A stretch of 10,395 bases of DNA from Comchoanobacter sp040266255. GTDB lineage: Bacteria; Pseudomonadota; Gammaproteobacteria; Comchoanobacterales; Comchoanobacteraceae. Positions 5,653 to 10,395 of the stretch are shown one piece after another; positions within the stretch are counted from its first letter, which is position 1, and each line of letters starts with the position of its first letter. The stretch is from NCBI GenBank assembly GCA_040266255.1, contig JBDQEV010000029.1, positions 1 through 10,395 on the forward strand. Reading direction: 5' to 3'. Both the position numbers and the translations under genes were made by a program. The notes beneath the pieces are model-generated. The model ran no database searches. It was not told where the DNA came from and saw only the letters and a list, made by a program, of their open reading frames with translations.

Positions 5653-6070
5653 TTACGACTCCATTTTTTACACCTTTTTTAATCTGGCTTTTTTCATCTT
5701 TCTCAACTGATCCTTTGGTCAAACTATTAAAGATGATACGCCCACTAACTTGGGTGTGATCTAAATTAACTCTTGGCTTTTTTAAGTAATTACTCACTTG
5801 TAAGTCACCATTGATCGTTGAATTTCTGAGCTCAACTGTATTACCTCTAACATGAACACCCTGATCAAACGTCGTTTCATTCGCAACTAACGTCCCCCAT
5901 ACGTCAAGATTTTTTGACAATGTTGAGTCTTCAACATTTGCTTTACCAATCACCTGTATATCTTGCAAAATATGTGCATCTCTAAGGTTTACTAAACCAT
6001 ATAATGTTTGTGAACTTGCTGATGGCAATATACTCGATATCATAGGCACAACATAAAACAATCTCCTCAT
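5645..6070 (-). CDS. Secreted beta-solenoid-like protein, first gene of the peptide operon
   Basis: This 141-residue protein starts with a signal peptide: Arg2-Arg3, a hydrophobic core at about 4-15, and a probable cleavage site near SASS-QT (20-21). The mature part, about residues 24-116, has repeats of about 17-18 residues with spaced Val/Ile, Gly and Asn-Ser/Thr-Thr turns, for example IQVIGKANVEDSTL, LDVWGTLVANETTF, VHVRGNTVELRNSTI and LQVSNYLKKPRVNL. This pattern suggests a short right-handed beta-solenoid, reminiscent of bactofilin-like folds. The tail from about 118 is rich in Lys, Glu and Gly, a composition that echoes the repeats of the peptide encoded next. It has a strong SD (AAAGGAG, 5 nt spacing), and its last codons overlap the peptide start by 8 nt. 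It may bind, display or be cross-linked with the modified peptide outside the cytoplasm. No named family recognised. Confidence 0.75.
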   Translation of the reverse strand: MRRLFYVVPMISSILPSASSQTLYGLVNLRDAHILQDIQVIGKANVEDSTLSKNLDVWGTLVANETTFDQGVHVRGNTVELRNSTINGDLQVSNYLKKPRVNLDHTQVSGRIIFNSLTKGSVEKDEKSQIKKGVKNGVVNE

Positions 6071-6167
6071 AGAGTCTCCTTTACTAAAAGTGGCTTCAAA
6101 CTAACAGCAAAGAACACTTAGACCAATACTGGAAAATTAAATCTACTTATGGCAACTCGAAATTGGT

Positions 6168-6446
6168 TTATCCTAAAATACTTTTAAGTCTAAATGCCAG
6201 ATCCATCTCTCCATCAACCTCTATGCGACCCATTGTAAAGAGTGACATAACATTTTCTTCACCCTGCAGGACCGCAAGCATATCTTGTTTTGATAATTTA
6301 ATTGTTAGATCTACTGCCTGATCCATAGACTTTGATACCTCACCATCTTGTGAAATATAGATTTTTTCATCGCCCAGATCTATCAACACACATGCACCCA
6401 TTTGATCCAATGGCAACTTTTTTAATAAAATACTAATCTCATTCAT
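6168..6446 (-). CDS. Stand-alone SCP2 sterol-carrier domain protein
   Basis: This is a 92-residue protein made of a single SCP2 domain (PF02036), a hydrophobic-pocket fold that binds lipids or other apolar molecules. Family features are the strand pair GACVLIDLGDEKIYI, then VDLTIKLSKQDMLAVLQGEENV, and MGRIEVDGEMDLAFRLKSIL with the conserved G-x-I-x-V-x-G-(D/E)-x-x-L-A end. The reading frame extends 10 codons further upstream to 6476, but ATG 6446 has a good SD (AAGGAG, 7 nt spacing) and begins M-N-E-I. The upstream codons lie over a -10 box, so 6446 is chosen. Ubiquinone-biosynthesis accessory protein UbiJ carries the same domain, but this protein is much shorter and need not do that job. It lies 97 bp upstream of the peptide operon on the same strand, without a clear terminator between, so read-through is possible. 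Confidence 0.85.
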   Translation of the reverse strand: MNEISILLKKLPLDQMGACVLIDLGDEKIYISQDGEVSKSMDQAVDLTIKLSKQDMLAVLQGEENVMSLFTMGRIEVDGEMDLAFRLKSILG

Positions 6447-6467
6447 TATTATTCTCCTTTTTAAGAT

Positions 6468-6473
6468 ATTATA
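6468..6473 (-). promoter_or_regulatory. -10 box of the SCP2 gene promoter
   Basis: TATAAT on the minus strand lies 21 nt upstream of ATG 6446. The best upstream element is a weak TTCTGA at 18 bp. The imperfect inverted repeat ACAC-ATCTT-GTGT begins within this box at 6473 and could be an operator. It shares the 115-bp divergent region with the greA promoter. Confidence 0.4.
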
Positions 6474-6511
6474 CACATCTTGTGTTAAAATTCAGAAATA
6501 TTCTATTTCCA

Positions 6512-6540
6512 TTGAAAACATCTTCTTTTAACGTTAGATT
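6512..6540 (+). promoter_or_regulatory. greA promoter
   Basis: TTGAAA at 6512-6517 and TAGATT at 6535-6540 are spaced by 17 bp, a good match to sigma-70 elements. The transcript would start near 6547, leaving a leader of about 15 nt that holds the GGAG ribosome site at 6552-6555. Confidence 0.55.
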
Positions 6541-6561
6541 ATAGACTTTATGGAGATAGAA

Positions 6562-7041
6562 ATGAATAGCGTCCCGCTGACTGCTCAGGGTGCTGACAGA
6601 CTTAAGGTGCAGCTCAATACCTATAAAACAGTTGAACGACAGAAAATTCGTAAAGCTTTAGAGGAAGCAAGAGAACATGGTGATCTTAAAGAAAATGCTG
6701 AGTATCATGCTGCTAAAGAAGCACAAGGCATTCTTGAAGCTAGAATCAGTATGATTGAAGGACAATTACAAGACGCTACCATCATTGATATTGCTAATCT
6801 TCCATTTCATGGCAAAGTCATCTTTGGCGCGACTGTGACACTCATCAATATCGAAGATGACTCAGAAGTTACCTACCAAATTGTTGGTGAAGCTGAATCT
6901 AACATTGAAAAAGGACTAATTTCAGTGACCTCTCCTATTGCTCGAGCATGTATCGGCCAATCTGTTGAGGATGTTATCTCAGTGACTACACCTAAAGGTG
7001 TTATTGAGTATGAAATTAAATCCATCAATATGACTTCATAA
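6562..7041 (+). CDS. greA: Transcription elongation factor GreA
   Basis: GreA enters the RNA polymerase secondary channel and stimulates cleavage of backtracked RNA, rescuing stalled complexes. The 159-residue protein has the N-terminal antiparallel coiled coil (about 8-75) with the tip motif EHGDLKENAEYHAAKE, including the acidic D41 and E44 needed for cleavage. The C-terminal FKBP-like domain contains GKVIFGATVTLINIEDDSEVTYQIVGEAES and ends SVTTPKGVIEYEIKSI. An ATG four codons upstream (6550) is in frame, but it overlaps the GGAG ribosome site. Start 6562 gives the usual M-N-x-x-P-(L/M)-T N-terminus and a length close to the 158 residues of E. coli GreA. It is not followed by or fused to a partner gene; its stop overlaps the end of convergent sbcB by 6 nt. 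Confidence 0.97.
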   Translation: MNSVPLTAQGADRLKVQLNTYKTVERQKIRKALEEAREHGDLKENAEYHAAKEAQGILEARISMIEGQLQDATIIDIANLPFHGKVIFGATVTLINIEDDSEVTYQIVGEAESNIEKGLISVTSPIARACIGQSVEDVISVTTPKGVIEYEIKSINMTS

Positions 7042-8388
7042 ACGGATTTTTATTGCCTGCAAATGCCTGATCATTAATTCTGGCTCAGCACCTTCATACA
7101 GCTCTAGAGACTTTGTAAGCTGATCGATATCTTGCCGCCCTTTCCCCTTGTAGTCTACGCCTTGATATAAAAACTGCTGTATTGTCTTTTTAGCATTATT
7201 GATATGCTGTACAGGAATATCATCATAAAAGTGTCGCCACATCAATCGCAAAGCACGGAGATAAACTGAGTGTGAAGGGGGATTGGACAGGAGCAACTCC
7301 CTTTGATAACTATCGCCTTTTACAAACTGATTGCACCAATACTGCTCTGTGCTTGATAAAAAGCTTTGGGTATAAAGTGCTGCATCTAAATCAATTTCTA
7401 ACTCAGATTTTGGATACTCAAAGGACTTTAATGTTTCAAAAGCTGACTGATCACCTAACGCCTTTAAGTTGGTCTCCAAATTATTCAAGACTTCTTTTGA
7501 CAGCTGAGCACTATACTTCTGATTAAATGGCAAAATAAAACCAGGCTCTCCTGCTTTCTTTCTGACAAGACGATCTTGAAGATGATCCAAATCTACTTCT
7601 AAATCTAAACGCAAATATAAATCCATATTTTTATACACAGTATGTGAACCAATATAGAGGACTGGAACATGATAGTTTGCTTTTGAGCCAAACTGTAATC
7701 CCACCATAATTCCAACATCTTTATAAGCACCAGATTGTTGCCGTATGACCTGTGATCTCTTTTGATCAATAGATTTGTCAAAATACCCCATCAAGTAATC
7801 CCACATAGGTGCATTTTCTTTTAACCTTCTTGCTAATGCCAAAGTGACCTTCACATCAAATAACGCTTCATGCGCTTGCCCTTCTAGCCATTGGTTTGCA
7901 ACATTTAAATCTTCAAGCTTAAAACTGATACGGCCATCAGGATGCTTGGGCCAAACCAAAGTCTCATTGGAAAATAAGTAATAAAATGGCAATAGTGGCA
8001 AGATATCAAACCTTGCGCAACCTGACATATACTGATGGGTATAAGGAGTTAATAAACTACGAGAAAATGCAAATCGTAAATGCTGATCATCAAAGCCCAA
8101 TGTGTTAAAACCACCACTTTTGGTCATTGGCACATTGAGTTCCTGATGAACCCTCTGGATCATTGCAAATTCACTAGGGCTATCCTGGTGGTCTTGTATA
8201 CTAATTTTGTGCACTTGATAGGCGGACATTGATGGTAATGTATCAAGTCTCCAGCTTGCCTTTAAGTCAACTACGTCTAACTCCTCTAATGCCATATTCA
8301 CACGAATACCTGCAAAAGAAAGAATTTGATCGAGCACGCTTAAGCCACTGGTTTCTAAATCATAAAAAAACAGTGTTGGTTCTGTCAT
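7036..8388 (-). CDS. sbcB: Exodeoxyribonuclease I (3'-5' single-strand DNA exonuclease)
   Basis: ExoI degrades single-stranded DNA from the 3' end and acts in recombination and mismatch repair. This 450-residue protein is slightly shorter than the 475 residues of E. coli ExoI. The N-terminal DEDDh nuclease domain is complete: D10-x-E12 in FYDLETSG, D101 in GFNTLGFDD, H173 in AHEALFD and D178. The intervening WPKHPDGRISFKLEDLNVAN matches the E. coli segment WPENDDGLPSFRLEHLTKAN. SH3-like and helical domains follow, ending with a conserved C-terminal helical region. Its ATG overlaps the trpS stop as ATGA (4 nt) and has only a weak GGGA upstream, so translation is probably coupled to trpS. At the other end it overlaps the greA stop by 6 nt, leaving no room for a terminator. 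Confidence 0.95.
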   Translation of the reverse strand: MTEPTLFFYDLETSGLSVLDQILSFAGIRVNMALEELDVVDLKASWRLDTLPSMSAYQVHKISIQDHQDSPSEFAMIQRVHQELNVPMTKSGGFNTLGFDDQHLRFAFSRSLLTPYTHQYMSGCARFDILPLLPFYYLFSNETLVWPKHPDGRISFKLEDLNVANQWLEGQAHEALFDVKVTLALARRLKENAPMWDYLMGYFDKSIDQKRSQVIRQQSGAYKDVGIMVGLQFGSKANYHVPVLYIGSHTVYKNMDLYLRLDLEVDLDHLQDRLVRKKAGEPGFILPFNQKYSAQLSKEVLNNLETNLKALGDQSAFETLKSFEYPKSELEIDLDAALYTQSFLSSTEQYWCNQFVKGDSYQRELLLSNPPSHSVYLRALRLMWRHFYDDIPVQHINNAKKTIQQFLYQGVDYKGKGRQDIDQLTKSLELYEGAEPELMIRHLQAIKIRL

Positions 8389-9383
8389 ATTAGTCCCATA
8401 GATTGAAACACACGTTGTAGAGTTGCGTTTGCAACCTTTTTGGCCTCTTGCGAGCCTTGTAATAAGATCTGCTGTAACAATACTTCATCTGATCGAATAG
8501 CAGAAAACTTTTGGTTAATATCCAATAGCTGAGCATTCAGCTCATTTGCAAGTGTCATTTTAAAATGACCATATCCTGCATTTTCAAACTGCGCCACGAC
8601 CTGTTGAGGCACTTGATCTGTAAGTGCAGCATACATTTCAATTAAACTTGCCAAGCCCACTTGCTCCTGACGATCATATTTAAACTGATTCAGTGAATCC
8701 GTAACAGCACGTTTAATTTTCTTTTCTACTACTTTTGGGGTATCACTCAGCGCAATATAACTATTGCTGTCCTGATCTGACTTAGACATTTTCTTTTCAG
8801 GATTTGTCAATGACTTGATCCTAGAGCCATATTCTGCAATCAACGGCTTGGGCACCTCAAATACTTTTCCATACTTATCATTAAAGCGCTGTGCTAAATC
8901 CCTTGTCAATTCTAGATGTTGCTTTTGATCATCTCCTACAGGCACATAATGTGTTTGGTAAGCCAATATATCAGCTGCCATTAAAACTGGATAAATATGC
9001 AGCCCAACACCAATCCTCTCTCGCTTTAGATGTGTTGTTTTATCTTTGAACTGAGTCATACGATTCAGCTCACCCATACTGGTCATTGAGCTCAATATCC
9101 ACGCCAACTCTGTATGATGAGGAACATCAGATTGTGTAAAAATTACACTTTGTTTAGGATCTATGCCACATGCTATATAAAATGCAGCCAAATCTAAACT
9201 TCTTCTACGTAAATCTTGTGGCTCTTGACTCACTGTAATTGCATGTAAATTAGCAATCGCAAACATGCATCTTGCACCTTGTGCTTGTAGGCTTTTCCAG
9301 TGTTTAATTGCGCCCAAATAATGCCCAATACCAAGTTCTCCAGAGGGCTGTATCATACTAAATACTAGCTTATCTTTGACCAT
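8385..9383 (-). CDS. trpS: Tryptophanyl-tRNA synthetase
   Basis: TrpRS charges tRNA-Trp with tryptophan in an ATP-dependent reaction. The 332-residue class Ic synthetase is almost the same length as E. coli TrpRS (334). It has QPSGELGIGHYLGA at 12-25, in which GIGH (18-21) is the HIGH-type ATP motif, NLHAITV near 45-51, TQFKDKT, YPVLMAADIL with the tryptophan-binding Asp138, VGDDQKQHLELTRDLAQRFN at 149-168, and KMSKS at 198-202. The position usually written T-I-G-N-Y is G-I-G-H-Y here, a mild variant. SD is GAGG with 6 nt spacing. It is the first gene of a two-gene operon with sbcB. Confidence 0.97.
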   Translation of the reverse strand: MVKDKLVFSMIQPSGELGIGHYLGAIKHWKSLQAQGARCMFAIANLHAITVSQEPQDLRRRSLDLAAFYIACGIDPKQSVIFTQSDVPHHTELAWILSSMTSMGELNRMTQFKDKTTHLKRERIGVGLHIYPVLMAADILAYQTHYVPVGDDQKQHLELTRDLAQRFNDKYGKVFEVPKPLIAEYGSRIKSLTNPEKKMSKSDQDSNSYIALSDTPKVVEKKIKRAVTDSLNQFKYDRQEQVGLASLIEMYAALTDQVPQQVVAQFENAGYGHFKMTLANELNAQLLDINQKFSAIRSDEVLLQQILLQGSQEAKKVANATLQRVFQSMGLI

Positions 9384-9416
9384 TTATTTCCTCTCTTTAT
9401 CTCCTAAAGCGAGTTT

Positions 9417-9445
9417 AGCATATTTTTCAGTTTAGTTTTAGTCAT
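9417..9445 (-). promoter_or_regulatory. Candidate trpS-sbcB promoter
   Basis: ATGACT (9445-9440) and TATGCT (9422-9417) are spaced by 17 bp on the minus strand, each matching 4 of 6 consensus bases. Transcription would start about 25-30 nt upstream of the trpS start. Other AT-rich hexamers nearby could serve instead. Confidence 0.3.
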
Positions 9446-9621
9446 TACCTACCTTCCATATATGGTCTAAATTCTTACTTCAGAATATCTCTTAAACTTT
9501 ATATCTAAATTAATGTCACAAGCACTAATCAATCTCTGCAATTAAATTTATTCATCATACTATCCTTGCACCAGTTTAAATCTCTCCTTTATCCAAATGA
9601 TCAAAAGAAAATATATAATAT

Positions 9622-9663
9622 AAAAAAATCCAGCTAAATACTTACGAGTAATATCTAGCTGGA
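9622..9663 (-). terminator. Strong intrinsic terminator after the right membrane-protein gene
   Basis: On the minus strand TCCAGCTA and TAGCTGGA form the stem base, extended inward by a G-T pair and ATA-TTAC/GTAA-G-TAT pairing with one bulge, about 15 pairs in all. Seven T residues follow directly. The hairpin begins 20 nt after the stop at 9684. It insulates trpS from the gene to its right. Confidence 0.9.
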
Positions 9664-9683
9664 GCTTATTCGATCAATAACGA

Positions 9684-10349
9684 CTAAGCAGAATTCTTAT
9701 GTGCAAACTCCTCTTCAGGCACATGTCCAAGATTCTGAGTCCCATTGAATTTAGCTACTGAACTGCTACTTTCAGCCACATGTCCGAGATTCCGCGTTCC
9801 ATTAAGTTTGGCTATATTTTCTGATTTTGGTTGAACAGCATCTTCTACTTTCATCTTTATCTGATCTGAATCGTTCTTGGAAAAATCAAAACTTACCAGC
9901 TTTCCATAACTCTCAATTGCGCCGTATACCGATAACATGGAAAAGCAATATGCCATGAATATATTCAAAGGCGTAATAGTCAAACTAGCAGTAATAAACA
10001 TACTTAGTATCAATTCCATTAATACGACCACACACCCTGCTGACAAATACGCAATTGATTCGATCTTAAATAATACTAACAAGAGTGACTTAGGTGGTGC
10101 ATTTAAACGCATAGATTTCCGCATAGATTTCCCAACAATCATCATCAGGATGTTTAAGTTTGCTATAACCAATGCACATATTAAAAACACCTTGGAAGCT
10201 GTCATTGTTACACCAACAGCAATTAACAGGGTTATAATATATTTATTAAATAATATAATCATCCCTATTGGAAAAGCCATATACCATAAAAAATTAATAA
10301 TGTCTTTGGAGACAGAACGGCTTTTAAGAAGTTGCTTTTTTCCTATCAT
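9684..10349 (-). CDS. Hypothetical multi-span membrane protein with duplicated C-terminal tail motif
   Basis: This is a 221-residue protein that I do not recognise. It has four or five hydrophobic segments (about 17-34, 37-50, 54-72, 94-120 and 126-145), a basic N-terminus, and basic loops such as GKSMRKSMR at 73-81. A polar tail of about 75 residues follows, probably cytoplasmic. The tail holds two copies of a 15-residue motif, (I/V)AK(L/F)NGT(R/Q)NLGHV(A/P)E, at 179-193 and 198-212, 19 residues apart, then EEEFAHKNSA at the end. An acidic patch close to the C-terminus resembles the E-block of Dot/Icm effectors, but a multi-span protein would be an unusual effector and no secretion genes are seen. 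The start has AAGG 9 nt upstream. A promoter precedes it and a strong terminator follows, so it is monocistronic. Confidence 0.7.
   Translation of the reverse strand: MIGKKQLLKSRSVSKDIINFLWYMAFPIGMIILFNKYIITLLIAVGVTMTASKVFLICALVIANLNILMMIVGKSMRKSMRLNAPPKSLLLVLFKIESIAYLSAGCVVVLMELILSMFITASLTITPLNIFMAYCFSMLSVYGAIESYGKLVSFDFSKNDSDQIKMKVEDAVQPKSENIAKLNGTRNLGHVAESSSSVAKFNGTQNLGHVPEEEFAHKNSA
9714..9814 (-). repeat. Direct repeat of 44 bp within the membrane-protein tail
   Basis: Copies at 9714-9757 and 9771-9814 are 57 bp apart, exactly 19 codons, and agree at about 36 of 44 positions by hand count. Several of the differences fall at third codon positions, so the protein motif seems maintained rather than freshly duplicated. 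Confidence 0.85.
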
Positions 10350-10367
10350 TTTATTTAACCTTAATTT

Positions 10368-10395
10368 ATTATATGAAATATTTAACTAAAAGTCA
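10368..10395 (-). promoter_or_regulatory. Promoter of the right membrane-protein gene (partly outside the window)
   Basis: TATAAT at 10373-10368 on the minus strand is followed by the AAGG ribosome site and ATG 10349. Seventeen bases upstream lies xTGACT at the window edge, which would be TTGACT if the next base fits. The leader would be very short, about 12 nt. Confidence 0.45.

Larger units (their letters stand above)
9384..9683. other. 300-bp intergenic region upstream of trpS
   Basis: The right half carries the terminator of the membrane-protein gene and the left half the trpS promoter and ribosome site, including the palindrome CCATATATGG near 9455. A 13-codon ORF just upstream of trpS contains no Trp codon, so it does not look like a trp attenuator peptide. 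Nothing else is recognisable. Confidence 0.6.

Noticed and set aside
7272..7526. Plus-strand 84-codon ORF within sbcB
   Set aside because: It is antisense to a complete exonuclease I gene, with no ribosome site or known domain.
9406..9447. 13-codon ORF just upstream of trpS as an attenuator leader peptide
   Set aside because: It has no Trp codon and no terminator-antiterminator pair; it is probably chance.
9937..10389. Plus-strand 150-codon ORF opposite the right membrane-protein gene
   Set aside because: It is antisense to a gene with a promoter, ribosome site, membrane helices and terminator. Its sequence is Ile/Asn-rich, as expected of the complement of hydrophobic codons, and it has no ribosome site.
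1..10395. CRISPR array, insertion sequence, integrase, tRNA or rRNA
   Set aside because: No regularly spaced repeats, transposase or integrase motifs, terminal inverted repeats flanking genes, or cloverleaf sequences were seen.

Overview
The window looks like a chromosomal segment of an AT-rich gammaproteobacterium. The basis is an exonuclease I (SbcB, a largely gammaproteobacterial protein), a GreA and a TrpRS that align readily with enterobacterial enzymes, good Shine-Dalgarno sequences (GGAG/AAGGAG), and very compact spacing with several 4-8 nt gene overlaps. Compactness, low GC and orphan membrane proteins would fit a host-associated lineage such as a Legionellales relative, but this placement is inference; no rRNA or tRNA is present to settle it.

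Layout from left to right. (1) 1-873: a possible partial minus-strand ORF at the edge and a plus-strand gene for an unrecognised two-span membrane protein with two CxxC pairs. (2) 851-3421, minus: an ABC importer operon in the order binding protein, ATPase, permease, of the TrpXYZ-like / COG2984-COG1101-COG4120 type. (3) 3422-3902: a 480-bp non-coding stretch holding the importer promoter and a structured leader. (4) 3903-6070, minus: a tightly packed four-gene operon made of a secreted beta-solenoid-like protein, a 48-residue peptide with Lys-acid-Gly repeats (5506-5652), an ATP-grasp ligase, and a second protein that reads as a degenerate ATP-grasp fold without its metal-binding residues. 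This has the architecture of a ribosomally made, ATP-grasp-modified peptide (graspetide-like) system and is the most interesting part of the window. (5) 6168-6446, minus: a stand-alone SCP2 domain protein, divergent from (6) greA at 6562-7041, plus. (7) 7036-9383, minus: trpS and sbcB overlapping by 4 nt, with the sbcB end overlapping the greA end by 6 nt. (8) 9684-10349, minus: an unrecognised multi-span membrane protein with a duplicated 19-residue tail repeat, ended by a strong intrinsic terminator at 9622-9663.

How the genes work together. In the peptide operon, the small peptide is the plausible substrate, the ATP-grasp protein the plausible amide- or ester-forming enzyme, the pseudo-ATP-grasp protein a plausible partner subunit, and the beta-solenoid protein an extracytoplasmic component. 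The importer three genes further on is a complete uptake system, and a link with tryptophan is possible but unproven. greA, sbcB and trpS are housekeeping genes. Two catalogued starts look wrong and are corrected here: greA begins at 6562, and the SCP2 gene begins at 6446. The left membrane protein most likely starts at ATG 193, because the upstream TTG at 133 is part of a promoter -35 box.
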